The position numbers and the translations under genes are program-made. The notes beneath the pieces were generated by a model. That model saw only the letters and a program-made list of their open reading frames with translations, searched no databases and was not told the DNA's origin. A stretch of 64,000 nt of DNA, taken from the NCBI RefSeq assembly GCF_040801785.1, contig NZ_CP161805.1:3534001-3598000 (forward strand), given 5' to 3'. Origin of the DNA: Sulfitobacter sp. LCG007. Its GTDB lineage: Bacteria; Pseudomonadota; Alphaproteobacteria; Rhodobacterales; Rhodobacteraceae. Position 1 is the stretch's first letter. Each line of letters begins with the position of its first letter. Below are positions 1-10,710 of this stretch, piece by piece.

Positions 1-154
1 TCTTGCGGGGTATCATGTCTGCGGCCTCTGTTTTGCGGCCCCGTTCGTGCGGGGCATCTCGTGATGTCACGTCCCGGTTATGCCTCCCATATGCCCTTCT
101 GCCAAGGACAAGATCGCCCGTTGGCGGATTGCCCCCGCCGGAACCGCGTGCGCT

Positions 155-1021
155 TCAGGCTTCGGCGCGCGCGGATTCGTATGCCAGCATCGCGCGCTTC
201 ACTGGCAGGCCCCAGTGATACCCGCCGAGCCCTCCGGACTTGCGCAGGGCGCGGTGACAGGGGATCAGCCAGCTGATCGGATTGCGGCCGACGGCAGTGC
301 CCACAGCCCGCACAGCCCGCGGCGTCCCGATGGCCTGCGCGATCTCGGAATATGTCGTCACATGGCCTGACGGGATCTCCAGAAGAGCCTCCCAGACCTT
401 GATCTGGAAGGGCGCGCCGATCAGGAACAGTGGCGCGGGTTCGAGCCGCGAGTCCTGCGCGCCGAAGGCCCGCAGCACCCAGGGCCGCAGGCGCATGGGA
501 TCCTCGACGAACACGGCCTTCGGCCAGCGTGACAGCAGATCCTCGAGCGTGCCGGCCTCGCCCTTCTCGGCCGAAAGACCGATGCCGCAGATGCCGCGGT
601 CGGTGCCCATCACCAGCGCCGGACCGAAGGGGCTGTCGAACCAGCCCCAGAAGATCGTCAACCCCGCGCCGTCGCGGGCATATTCCCCCGGGCTCATCGC
701 CTCCCAGCGCAGGAAGAGGTCATGCAGCCGCCCGCTGCCCGAAAGCCCGAGCGCGTTGCTTGCGTCGAGCGTCGTGAACCGGTCGCGCAGGAGCGACTTG
801 GCATGTCCCAGCATCAGGTATTGCTGGTAGCGCTTGGGCGAGACCCCCGCCCAGCGCGAGAACAGTCTCTGGAAATGGGCCGGGCTCATGTCCATTTCAT
901 CGGCGAGCGCGTCCAGCGACAAGGGCTCTTCGGCAGCGTCGATCAGGTCGATCGCGCGCCGCATCACCTGGTAGTGGTAGGACCCGTCGCCGGGGTCAGG
1001 GAGATGCTGATGCTGTGTCAT
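155..1021 (-). CDS. ada: Ada-like AraC regulator / methylated-DNA-protein-cysteine S-methyltransferase
   Basis: Predicted 288-residue fusion of an AraC-type helix-turn-helix (about residues 20-110) and an O6-alkylguanine-DNA alkyltransferase domain (about 125-285). The suicidal alkyl-acceptor motif PCHR is present, with the cysteine near residue 255. It lacks the N-terminal zinc/methylphosphotriester domain of E. coli Ada, so it is the shorter HTH-MGMT form. An upstream in-frame start would lengthen it by 17 residues; the ATG at 1021 gives the normal family N-terminus (MTQHQHLP). It lies divergently from nth, so two DNA-repair genes share one short intergenic region. The role in repairing and sensing alkylation damage is inferred from the family. 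Confidence 0.9.
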   Translation of the reverse strand: MTQHQHLPDPGDGSYHYQVMRRAIDLIDAAEEPLSLDALADEMDMSPAHFQRLFSRWAGVSPKRYQQYLMLGHAKSLLRDRFTTLDASNALGLSGSGRLHDLFLRWEAMSPGEYARDGAGLTIFWGWFDSPFGPALVMGTDRGICGIGLSAEKGEAGTLEDLLSRWPKAVFVEDPMRLRPWVLRAFGAQDSRLEPAPLFLIGAPFQIKVWEALLEIPSGHVTTYSEIAQAIGTPRAVRAVGTAVGRNPISWLIPCHRALRKSGGLGGYHWGLPVKRAMLAYESARAEA

Positions 1022-1165
1022 GCGCCCTTCTATCAATTCCGCGGCCACGCGTGCGACCCGGATCATGCTCAAAGCCCGTTACTGCAATCCGCCCCAATGC
1101 CTGCCGCCCCCACTGCTTGCCCCCACTGCTTGCCCCCGCCGGGATTTCCCAGCATATGCTTTCGC

Positions 1166-1810
1166 ATGGCAGCTCAGCTTGGCTTTCACGCGATCCACGA
1201 GATCTTTACCCGTTTCCGGCATTCCGACCCGGAACCGAAAGGCGAGCTCGAACATGTCAACGCCTACACCTTGCTGGTCGCCGTCGCTCTGTCGGCGCAG
1301 GCCACGGACGCCGGCGTGAACCGTGCGACCCGCGCGCTCTTTGCCGAGGTGGACACGCCGCAGAAGATGCTGGATCTCGGGCTTGAAGGGCTGACCGACC
1401 ATATCAAGTCGATCGGCCTCTTTCGCCAGAAGGCGAAGAACGTCATGAAGCTCAGCCAGATCCTGGTCGAAACCTACGGTGGCGAGGTCCCGTCGAGCCG
1501 GGCGGCGCTCCAGGCCCTGCCGGGTGTCGGGCGCAAGACCGCGAATGTCGTGCTGAACATGTGGTTCCGGATGCCGGCGCAGGCGGTCGACACCCATATC
1601 TTCCGCGTCGGCAATCGCACCGGGATCTGCCCCGGCAAGACCGTCGAGATCGTTGAGCGCGCGATCGAGGACAATATCCCGGCGGAGTTCCAGCTTCATG
1701 CGCATCACTGGCTGATTCTGCACGGGCGCTACAAATGCACGGCACGCAAGCCGGGCTGCCCGACCTGTATCATCAACGACATCTGCCCCTTCGAGGACAA
1801 GACCATATGA
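1166..1810 (+). CDS. nth: endonuclease III (DNA glycosylase/AP lyase)
   Basis: Predicted 214 residues, matching the usual length of about 211. It removes oxidised pyrimidines and nicks abasic sites in base excision repair. The helix-hairpin-helix LPGVGRKTA (about 118-126) contains the catalytic lysine K124, the catalytic aspartate is D142 in VDTHIFR, and the C-terminal 4Fe-4S cysteines C191, C198, C201 and C207 have the C-x6-C-x2-C-x5-C spacing. The reading frame extends further upstream; the ATG at 1166 is chosen because it restores family length, but an ATG at 1097 is possible. Its stop overlaps the next start (ATGA), so it is probably cotranscribed with the PfkB kinase. Confidence 0.93.
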   Translation: MAAQLGFHAIHEIFTRFRHSDPEPKGELEHVNAYTLLVAVALSAQATDAGVNRATRALFAEVDTPQKMLDLGLEGLTDHIKSIGLFRQKAKNVMKLSQILVETYGGEVPSSRAALQALPGVGRKTANVVLNMWFRMPAQAVDTHIFRVGNRTGICPGKTVEIVERAIEDNIPAEFQLHAHHWLILHGRYKCTARKPGCPTCIINDICPFEDKTI

Positions 1811-2799
1811 CAAAGTACGACCTGGTCGGCATCGGCAACGCCGTCATTGACGTCATCTCCCACGCCGATGACAGCTTTCTGGAGCATATGGGAATCACAA
1901 AGGGCATCATGCAGCTGATCGAGCGGGAGCGCGGAGAGCTGCTTTATGCCGCGATGAAGGATCGTATCCAGACGCCGGGCGGCTCGGTGGCCAACACGAT
2001 TGCAGGCGTCGGCGCGCTGGGATTGCCCACGGCCTTCATCGGCAAGGTGCACGACGACGCGTTGGGCCATTTCTACGCGCGATCGATGCGCGACGACGGC
2101 ACTGACTTCGTCAACGATCCGGTTCCCGGCGGAGACTTGCCGTCCTCGCGCTCGATGATCTTCGTCTCACCGGACGGCGAGCGGTCGATGAACACATATC
2201 TCGGCATCTCGACCGAGCTTGGGCCGGAGGATGTGCGCGAAGACGTCGCCTCCAATGCGCGCATCATGTTCCTCGAAGGATACCTCTTCGACAAGGACAA
2301 GGGAAAAGAGGCGTTCCTTCAGGCATCCCGCCTGACGCGCGCTGCGGGCGGATTGGCCGGTATCGCGATTTCGGATCCGTTCTGCGTCAACCGACATCGC
2401 CCCGACTTCCTGCGGATGATCGGCGGAGAGCTCGACTTTGTCATCGGCAACGAGGCCGAGATCCAGTCGCTGTTCGAGACGGACGATACCGAAGACGCCA
2501 TCGCCCGGACCGCCGCGATCTGCCCGATCGTGGTCTGCACCCGCTCGGGAGATCCGGTAACGCTCATCCGGGAAGGCGAGCGTGTCGAAATCCCGGTGAA
2601 ACGGGTCGTACCGGTCGATGCGACAGGGGCAGGCGACCAGTTCGCGGCCGGCTTTCTCTACGGTCTGGCGACAAACCGCGATCTTGCGACCTGTGGCCGG
2701 ATGGGCGTCATCTGCGCCGCGGAGGTGATCGGTCATGTCGGCCCGCGGCCCGAGACTGACATCATGACCCTCTTCCGCGCCGAGGGCCTGGTCGACTGA
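1807..2799 (+). CDS. PfkB-family kinase, adenosine-kinase-like
   Basis: Predicted 330 residues of the ribokinase/PfkB fold, which phosphorylates a sugar or nucleoside from ATP in the cytoplasm. The N-terminal GNAVIDV and GGSVANT segments and the C-terminal signature DATGAGDQFAAG (about 271-282, catalytic aspartate near 277) are visible. Alphaproteobacterial homologues are usually called adenosine kinase or fructokinase-like; substrate cannot be settled from sequence. The ATG overlaps the nth stop, so translation is probably coupled. A GNAT gene follows after 2 bases. Confidence 0.88.
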   Translation: MTKYDLVGIGNAVIDVISHADDSFLEHMGITKGIMQLIERERGELLYAAMKDRIQTPGGSVANTIAGVGALGLPTAFIGKVHDDALGHFYARSMRDDGTDFVNDPVPGGDLPSSRSMIFVSPDGERSMNTYLGISTELGPEDVREDVASNARIMFLEGYLFDKDKGKEAFLQASRLTRAAGGLAGIAISDPFCVNRHRPDFLRMIGGELDFVIGNEAEIQSLFETDDTEDAIARTAAICPIVVCTRSGDPVTLIREGERVEIPVKRVVPVDATGAGDQFAAGFLYGLATNRDLATCGRMGVICAAEVIGHVGPRPETDIMTLFRAEGLVD

Positions 2800-2801
2800 G
2801 C

Positions 2802-3410
2802 ATGCTGGCCGACGGCGAATACGACGTTCCGCCCGGCAAGTTCGCCGTGGTCGTCACGCATCTGGAAATGCGCGCGCCGCCACCGGAACGCCCGGCCCGG
2901 CTGCCCGAAGGCGTGGGTTTCCAGACGGTCTCCGCGCCCGGTGCTGCATGGTACCGCGAACTGTTCACGCGCGTCGGCGCGCTGGACTGGCTCTGGAGCT
3001 CGCGGCTGAAGCTCACGGACGATGCCCTGGCCGCGATCCTTGCCGACCCGGATGTCGAGGTCTCGACGCTGACTGTCAACGGCAGGGACGAGGCGCTGCT
3101 CGAACTCGATTTCCGTCACGGCGGGGCCTGCGAACTGGCCTTCTTCGGCCTGACCTCGGCGCTGATCGGATCGGGCTGCGGGCGCTGGCTGATGAACCGG
3201 GCCATCCTGCGCGCCTTCGAGCGCCCGATCACCCGTTTTCACGTTCACACCTGCACAGCGGACAGCCCGCAGGCGCTGGCATTCTACCGCCGCAGCGGGT
3301 TCGAGCCTGTCCGCCAGCAGATCGAGATAGCCGACGATCCGCGCCTCGCCGGACTCATTCCCGAAAATGCCGCACCGGGCATCCCGATCTTTCGCCCCGG
3401 CGCCTCTTGA
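2802..3410 (+). CDS. GNAT family N-acetyltransferase
   Basis: Predicted 202 residues with a GNAT-like C-terminal half: the strand-loop GLTSALIGSGCGRWLMNRAI (about 112-131) fits the acetyl-CoA pyrophosphate-binding region, and SPQALAFYRRSGF (about 156-168) is the typical motif B region. It sits 2 bases after the PfkB gene and is probably the last gene of the nth operon, closed by the hairpin at 3452-3480. The acceptor substrate is unknown. Confidence 0.8.
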   Translation: MLADGEYDVPPGKFAVVVTHLEMRAPPPERPARLPEGVGFQTVSAPGAAWYRELFTRVGALDWLWSSRLKLTDDALAAILADPDVEVSTLTVNGRDEALLELDFRHGGACELAFFGLTSALIGSGCGRWLMNRAILRAFERPITRFHVHTCTADSPQALAFYRRSGFEPVRQQIEIADDPRLAGLIPENAAPGIPIFRPGAS

Positions 3411-3451
3411 CGCAACGCCGGCCCGGCACCTCAGCGGGCAATGGCAACGCA

Positions 3452-3480
3452 AAAGGCCGCGACAGCAGGTCGCGGCCTTT
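3452..3480. terminator. bidirectional rho-independent terminator
   Basis: Perfect 12-bp inverted repeat (arms 3452-3463 and 3469-3480, 5-base loop) with a GC core flanked by AAA and TTT. It lies between the stop of the GNAT gene and the stop of the convergent hvrA-like gene and can serve both strands. Confidence 0.85.
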
Positions 3481-3518
3481 GCATTTCGGCGCGGACGCTG
3501 AACGCCCGGACAACCGCG

Positions 3519-3842
3519 TTACTTCGAGATCAGGAACTGGTCCAGCGGCTCGCCCGCCGAGACGGCTTCCTTGATCCAGCCCGGCTGACGTCCCCTGCCG
3601 CTCCAGGTCATTTCCGGGTTCTCGGGATGGCGGTACTTCGGCGCATGCACCGCCTTGGCGCCCTTCTTCGGTGCGCCGGTCAGCTCGGACAACGAGAACC
3701 CCAATTCCTTGGCCTTCGCGTCAAGCGCCGCCAGGGCTTCCTGACGCTTCCGCGTCTCATATCCATCGATAGCCTTCTTTACGTCTTTCTGAAGGTCTTT
3801 CAGTTCGTCAAGCGTCAGCTTGTCGAGATTTACCGTCGCCAT
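3519..3842 (-). CDS. hvrA: H-NS family nucleoid protein, HvrA-like
   Basis: Predicted 107 residues. The N-terminal half (about 1-50) is charged and probably a coiled coil for oligomerisation; the C-terminal half carries the H-NS DNA-binding core WSGRGRQPGW (about 80-89) preceded by YRHPENP. In Rhodobacter, HvrA is a trans-acting regulator of photosynthesis and nitrogen-related genes, and the family binds AT-rich DNA. The start has a good ribosome site (AGGAG, 7 bases upstream of ATG). The upstream intergenic region is unusually AT-rich, which suits autoregulation, though that is inference. Confidence 0.88.
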   Translation of the reverse strand: MATVNLDKLTLDELKDLQKDVKKAIDGYETRKRQEALAALDAKAKELGFSLSELTGAPKKGAKAVHAPKYRHPENPEMTWSGRGRQPGWIKEAVSAGEPLDQFLISK

Positions 3843-4328
3843 TTACTTGCTCCTGTTTCATTCTTGCTTCTCCCCCGCGCTTTTCATTTCCGGACACCGC
3901 TTCAAAATACCGGTCCCCACAGGGGCCGATGATCCCATAACCGCTGCGATTTCCGATCAAACCAATACCGTACTCTCGAGATCTTGCACCGTATATAGGA
4001 GCACCTTGCCTGATGAATGCAAATTGGCGTGAACCTCCGGGAATGCAAGGGGAATTGTCCATTTATAAATTAACAGATCTTTAATATTCCGCCGAGTTTC
4101 CCGCATCGGCAGAGTTTTTGAGAGTTTTCCCGCCTACGGTTGAAAGGCGCGATCAGGATTGGCAAGAAACCGCCAATTGAACTCGCAGCATACCCCGCGG
4201 GAGTCTGGTTGCCCGCGATTTGAGCGCCCGGAATTCAATCACTCTGGCATGACGCAGGAGAACCTGCCTGATACGGTATCCATATTGCCTGACACCGAAC
4301 GCAATCGCCAAGTAGGCAATCGGCAGGA
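3843..4328. other. AT-rich intergenic region between hvrA and a secreted-protein gene
   Basis: This 486-base stretch has no convincing gene. It is clearly more AT-rich than its surroundings, especially around 4050-4100, and holds the candidate hvrA promoter. No tRNA-like fold or strong terminator was recognised. Confidence 0.6.
3992..4022 (-). promoter_or_regulatory. candidate sigma-70 promoter of hvrA
   Basis: On the minus strand a TTGCAT (4022-4017) is followed after 18-19 bases by CTATAT/TATATA (about 3998-3992). This would give a leader of roughly 140 bases before hvrA. Spacing is slightly long, so this is only a candidate. Confidence 0.4.
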
Positions 4329-4835
4329 CTACTCTTCGGGACACTCCGCCCCGGCAAAGCATTCCTTGAGCCGCTCCTCCGTGCGCAGGAGGGGAGGCTG
4401 AAACAGGAAATCGCCGCAAGGTCCGGTTTCGAGCACATAGGTTTCTCCGTCCTCGCGCAGAAACGCGATCGCATCCTTCCGAGGCTCGAGGCGCCCGCAT
4501 GCGTCGGCCATACAGGTGACGGAGACAGTCAGGTTCAGTGCAACGGGCTTGTCGAAACCATCCGGCCCTCCGACCTCGCCCCGGAAGTGCGAAATGAACT
4601 CGGTGCTCTTAGTGCCCGTTGCCGTGGCGTCCGGTTCGGGATTGAGCGCCGGATCGAAATCGAATTGTCCGCGGACGACAACATAGCTCGCCTCTGATTG
4701 CGAGGCCCTGGACCAGACGCTGTCGAACTGCTGAGGCGGGCAGCTCAGCGCGAGAAGAGGTGCGGGAAAGGCCAATGCCGCGGCGAAAGCCACACCCACA
4801 CCATCGCAGAACTTCAGGATCCGTTTCGTCCGCAT
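4329..4835 (-). CDS. secreted cysteine-rich protein of unknown function
   Basis: Predicted 168 residues with a signal peptide (about 1-30, KRILK then a hydrophobic stretch, LLALS). The mature part has six cysteines (SCPP near the N-terminus, CMADAC, GPCGDF, ECFAGAEC), consistent with periplasmic disulfides. The pattern of an N-terminal cysteine, a YVVVRGQF strand and a late CGDF resembles the TIMP/netrin-like OB fold, but this is a weak impression. The start at 4835 overlaps the rppH stop (ATGA), so it is the last gene of a GNAT-rppH operon. Confidence 0.7.
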   Translation of the reverse strand: MRTKRILKFCDGVGVAFAAALAFPAPLLALSCPPQQFDSVWSRASQSEASYVVVRGQFDFDPALNPEPDATATGTKSTEFISHFRGEVGGPDGFDKPVALNLTVSVTCMADACGRLEPRKDAIAFLREDGETYVLETGPCGDFLFQPPLLRTEERLKECFAGAECPEE

Positions 4836-5317
4836 CACAGTTTCTCCCTGAACGTTTCCACCACCCGCTCGTAAACCTGCCGTTTGAACGGGACAATATT
4901 CTCCACCAGATCGCCGACCGGCATCCAGCGCCATTCGGAGAACTCGGGATGATCGGTATCGATGTCGATCTGCGCATCGACTCCGCGAAAGCGCAGCAGG
5001 AACCATTTCTGCTTCTGCCCGCGGAAACGTCCTTTCCAGATCTTCGGAACGAGGTCGTGCGGCAAATCATAGCAAAGCCAGTCAGGACTTTCGGCTTCGA
5101 TAGCGACAAGATCAGCCGGGATCCCGGTTTCCTCCCGAAGTTCCCGCAATGCAGCGCTTCTTGGTGCTTCTCCAGGGTCGACACCCCCCTGCGGCATCTG
5201 CCAGGCGTCCTGATCCCGGTCACGGCGCTGACCGACGAAGACATGACCCTCGGCATTGACCAGCATCACGCCGACGCATGGCCGATACGGCAACTTGGCG
5301 ATGTCTTCCGGAGTCAT
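4835..5317 (-). CDS. rppH: RNA pyrophosphohydrolase (Nudix)
   Basis: Predicted 160 residues, normal for RppH. The Nudix box runs from GGVDPGE to REETGI, with the metal-binding REETG core; WQMPQGG precedes it as in RppH and dinucleoside polyphosphate hydrolases. The enzyme converts 5'-triphosphate mRNA ends to monophosphate and so starts mRNA decay. The start ATG at 5317 overlaps the stop of the upstream GNAT gene. Confidence 0.92.
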   Translation of the reverse strand: MTPEDIAKLPYRPCVGVMLVNAEGHVFVGQRRDRDQDAWQMPQGGVDPGEAPRSAALRELREETGIPADLVAIEAESPDWLCYDLPHDLVPKIWKGRFRGQKQKWFLLRFRGVDAQIDIDTDHPEFSEWRWMPVGDLVENIVPFKRQVYERVVETFREKL

Positions 5318-5772
5318 GCCAGCATTTTCTCCATTTCCGCCCGGCGCAGGGTTTGCCCCGCGAGATCGACCGTTTCGCGCTGGATAACGCGAAAACCCAC
5401 GGACCGGAAGGCCGGTTCCGCCATCAGGCTGGCATGGGTCCACAGCCGCGCGAGTCCCAGCGCCAGGGCGCGTTCCTCGATCGCCCCGTAAAGGGTTCGG
5501 AACAGCCCGACACCCCGTGCATGGGGAAGAATGAAGGCGAGGTCGATGCAGCCTTCCGGATCGAGGCTCATGAACCCGAGAACCTGTCCCTCGCGCTCTT
5601 CCAGGACCACCGCCTGCCCGCAAATCCTCGCCTCCCAATAGGTCGCCCCGCGCAACTCTGGCGACCAGGCCGCGCGCTGCGGCTCGGTATAGGGACTTTC
5701 GCCCTCCCGGATGGCGCGATGGAAAAGCTCGCCGAGGGCGCCCGCATCCGAAGGTCTGGCCAAGCGTGGCAT
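5314..5772 (-). CDS. GNAT family N-acetyltransferase
   Basis: Predicted 152 residues. It begins [17 protein letters not shown], a typical GNAT N-terminus, and ends with the [20 protein letters not shown] motif B region; [14 protein letters not shown] is the likely acetyl-CoA loop. Its stop overlaps the rppH start, giving a three-gene operon with rppH and the secreted protein. Substrate unknown. Confidence 0.82.
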   Translation of the reverse strand: MPRLARPSDAGALGELFHRAIREGESPYTEPQRAAWSPELRGATYWEARICGQAVVLEEREGQVLGFMSLDPEGCIDLAFILPHARGVGLFRTLYGAIEERALALGLARLWTHASLMAEPAFRSVGFRVIQRETVDLAGQTLRRAEMEKMLA

Positions 5773-5820
5773 GAGTTGTCCGATGACGCCGCGTTGCGCG
5801 TGACATGATCGTCCTCGTAG

Positions 5821-7881
<2,061 letters not shown>

Positions 7882-8179
7882 AGCGCGGCGCTGGTCGCCA
7901 CCCCTTCCGAGGCGCCATGGTGCCACGGGCGGGCGAACGGGCGTCGCAATTGCGTGCGCGTCCCCCGTCCCGGGACGATCGCGAGGATCCGGGCACCGAT
8001 CGGGCGCGCGACGATGCGAATTCGCGGTCAACGGGAAACACTGGGCAAAGGCGCGATTTCGTTTCGGGCCGTCATACGATCCGCGGAAATACCGCTATAC
8101 TGTCCCACACACGCCGCCTTCCTGCCCGAATTACCCAACATAGCTCAAATCCAAGAAATGTTGCTGGAAGGATACCGGA

Positions 8180-9085
8180 ATGGACCGCCTGACCGAAATG
8201 GAAGCTTTTGCCACCGTGGTTGACCAGGGCGGTTTCACGGACGCTGCGCGCAAGATGGGTATCTCCAAATCCGCCGTGTCAAAACATGTCTCGAGCCTGG
8301 AGGCGCGGCTTGGCGCAAGGCTGCTCAACCGCACGACGCGCCGGGTGAGTCCGACCGAGATCGGTCTGGCCTATTATGACCGCGCCCGCCGGGTGCTGAA
8401 CGATGCCGGCGAAGCCGACGCGCTGGTAACCTCGATGCAATCGGCACCCTCGGGACTGCTGCGGATTACTGTGGCCACGGATTTCGGGGTCAATCACCTT
8501 TCGCCCATCCTTGGCGAGTTCCTCGGCGATTTCCCCGACATCACGGTGAACATGGTCCTCAGCAACCGCTATGTCGAGCTCATCTCGGAAGGCTTCGACA
8601 TGGCCGTGCGGATCGGGGATCTCGAGGACAGCTCGCTGCGGGCGCGAAAGCTGACGGAGACCACCAAGCGCATGATCGCGTCGCCGTCCTATTTTCAGCG
8701 CTTCGGGCGTCCGATGAAGATCGACGACCTGAACGAGCACAAGCTGTTGCACTATTCGAGCCAGGCTTCGGGCAATGTCTGGAAGCTGACGGCACCTTCC
8801 GGCGAGAAGCGCCAGGTGCGCACCGCCGGCTGGCTGAGCGTCAACGATGGTCAGTCACTGCTGAACGCGGCGATTTCCGGGCTCGGGATCGCCTACCTGC
8901 CGAGTTTCCTCTACGCGGATGCGATGCAGAAGGGCCTCGTGCAGGAAGCGATCCCGGACCTCCCGGGCGAGACGCAGGGTATCTACGCCGTCTATCCGCC
9001 CGGACGTTTCACGCAGCCGAAGGTGCGCGCCTTCATCGACTTCCTCGTCGATCATTTCGGCGACAAGGATCCGGCCGACTGGTGA
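8180..9085 (+). CDS. LysR family transcriptional regulator
   Basis: Predicted 301 residues. The winged HTH is at about 1-60 (FATVVDQGGFTDAARKMGISKSAVSKHVSSLE), with a LysR substrate-binding domain after about residue 90. The roughly 300-base gap before it contains no gene I can support, only a TATACT-like -10 at 8096-8101 without a clear -35. The LysR target is unknown. Confidence 0.9.
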   Translation: MDRLTEMEAFATVVDQGGFTDAARKMGISKSAVSKHVSSLEARLGARLLNRTTRRVSPTEIGLAYYDRARRVLNDAGEADALVTSMQSAPSGLLRITVATDFGVNHLSPILGEFLGDFPDITVNMVLSNRYVELISEGFDMAVRIGDLEDSSLRARKLTETTKRMIASPSYFQRFGRPMKIDDLNEHKLLHYSSQASGNVWKLTAPSGEKRQVRTAGWLSVNDGQSLLNAAISGLGIAYLPSFLYADAMQKGLVQEAIPDLPGETQGIYAVYPPGRFTQPKVRAFIDFLVDHFGDKDPADW

Positions 9086-9165
9086 TGCGAAGGGGGCTCT
9101 GCCCCCGCCGCCCGTGCCGGGCGCCTCCCCCGGGATATTTGCGAGCAAAGGAAGGCAGCACCGCC

Positions 9166-10128
9166 CTATTGCGACAGCAGGACCGCCTCGACCCGGCGGT
9201 TGGCCTCGCGGCCCTGCGGCGTGAGGTTCGAGCCGCGCGGGGCGAGATAGCCCATCCCTTCCGCCTCCAGCCGGGAGGGATCCGCCCCGTGCTCGGAAAC
9301 GAGACGGTCGCGCACGGCCCTGGCACGGTCGCGCGACACCTCCACGTTGACCCCGAGCGAGCCGGTGCTGTCGGTATGGCCCACAAGAGCCACGCGCAGC
9401 CCGGGGCTGCGTCCCATCAGCGATGCCAGCGCCGCGAGAGAGGCGAAGGGTCCCCGACCAAGCGCCGCCTTGCCCGAGGGGAAGTCGAGATCATCGAGAA
9501 CCGCATATCCCTCGCGCATCAGCCGGTCGTCGAAATCCTCGCCTGACGGGACTGTTACGGGCTGCGCGGCGGGACCGGCGGAAGGGGTCCCGGTCGAGGG
9601 CGCGCCGGCGGCCGCCTCCGGCGCGGGCGCCGCCCCGTTCCTGGCGTCGATCATCTGGAGATAGGAGGAACCGTCCGCACTGCTTGCAAGAAGCGTGATC
9701 GCCTCTGAGGGATTTTCCAACGTGCCCCTGATCGCCGTCAGCGCGTGGTAATCCCTCAGGTTCACATACATGTTCGGGCCGGGCAGCACCTCGATGGCGA
9801 AGCGGAAGTCGAAACCGCCGCATTCCCTCGATGTGCAGTCGAGGATCACGTCATAGCCCGCAGCCACGAGGGCGCTGCGCATGGGGTCGATGATCTGGAG
9901 CGGGGTCAGCCCCGGTGTCGCGATGCGCCATGCCTTGCGATCCACGGCGCCCTCGATGCGCAGCGCGGGCACCGCGCCGTCGGCGAAACCGCCCGATGGC
10001 GCGGAATAGACGTCATGAACACTGGGGCGGTCGACGGTCTGGTTCGCGCCGGGCGGCAGCGGCAGGTCCAGCGCAACCGCGGAAGAGGCGGCAAGAAGCA
10101 GTCCCGGGACCGCAGCGCGCAGGATCAT
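9166..10128 (-). CDS. OmpA-family protein
   Basis: Predicted 320 residues. A signal peptide (about 1-19, ending AVA) is followed by an N-terminal domain of about 150 residues, an Ala/Pro/Gly-rich linker (about 165-195) and a C-terminal OmpA-like peptidoglycan-binding domain (about 205-318) with LVGHTDSTG and the NVEVSRDRARAVRDRL helix. It probably anchors an envelope component to peptidoglycan. The ATG overlaps the stop of the AhpD-like gene. Confidence 0.87.
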   Translation of the reverse strand: MILRAAVPGLLLAASSAVALDLPLPPGANQTVDRPSVHDVYSAPSGGFADGAVPALRIEGAVDRKAWRIATPGLTPLQIIDPMRSALVAAGYDVILDCTSRECGGFDFRFAIEVLPGPNMYVNLRDYHALTAIRGTLENPSEAITLLASSADGSSYLQMIDARNGAAPAPEAAAGAPSTGTPSAGPAAQPVTVPSGEDFDDRLMREGYAVLDDLDFPSGKAALGRGPFASLAALASLMGRSPGLRVALVGHTDSTGSLGVNVEVSRDRARAVRDRLVSEHGADPSRLEAEGMGYLAPRGSNLTPQGREANRRVEAVLLSQ

Positions 10129-10697
10129 CTGGCCTGTGCGTGATAGGCGTCGTTCGGACGCATGTCCGTCGCGCTGGCCACGCGGTTGGTCATGTTGAAG
10201 AAACCGGCCACGCTGGCGATGTCCCAGATGTCGCGGTCCGAGAAGCCGACGTCCCGCAGGTTCTGGCGGTCGCTCTCGCCGACGGTGGCGCTGGCGGTCG
10301 TCATCTGCGCCGCGAAGTCGAGCATCGCGCGCTGGCGCCGGTCCAGAGGGGCCACGCGATAGTTCATCACCAGCATTTCGCCAAGTTTCGGATCTCCCGA
10401 GAGGGACCTTACCGCAGCGCCATGAGCCGCGAGACAATAGTAGCATTTGTTGATCGAGGAAACGACAACCGCGATCATCTCGCGCTCGAGCTTGCTCAGG
10501 CCCGAGGGGGCGAGCATGAGGTCGTTGTACATCGCCGTGAAGGCGTCGAGCTTGGCGATGTCGAAGGCATAGGCCTTCAGCACATTGGGCACCATGCCGA
10601 GCTTTTCCTCGCAGATGTCGAAGTATTTCCGCGTCGCTTCGGGCAGGGGTTCGACCATGGGCAGGTCGAGCGCCGTGGGCTGTTGCGTGTCGGCCAT
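10125..10697 (-). CDS. AhpD-like peroxidase-related protein
   Basis: Predicted 190 residues of the carboxymuconolactone decarboxylase/AhpD superfamily. The redox motif E-x11-C-x2-C-x3-H is complete (E73, C85, C88, H92; CYYCLAAH). Family members reduce peroxides or their partner peroxiredoxins. The start MADTQQP at 10697 is chosen for family length. It sits between a GNAT gene and the OmpA-like gene, coupled to the latter by ATGA. Confidence 0.87.
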   Translation of the reverse strand: MADTQQPTALDLPMVEPLPEATRKYFDICEEKLGMVPNVLKAYAFDIAKLDAFTAMYNDLMLAPSGLSKLEREMIAVVVSSINKCYYCLAAHGAAVRSLSGDPKLGEMLVMNYRVAPLDRRQRAMLDFAAQMTTASATVGESDRQNLRDVGFSDRDIWDIASVAGFFNMTNRVASATDMRPNDAYHAQAR

Positions 10698-10710
10698 GGG
10701 GCAGGCTCCT

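Noticed and set aside
1-154. short forward frames at the window start
   Set aside because: Low-complexity Arg/Pro-rich translations overlapping the end of the Ada-like gene; no gene supported in 1-154.
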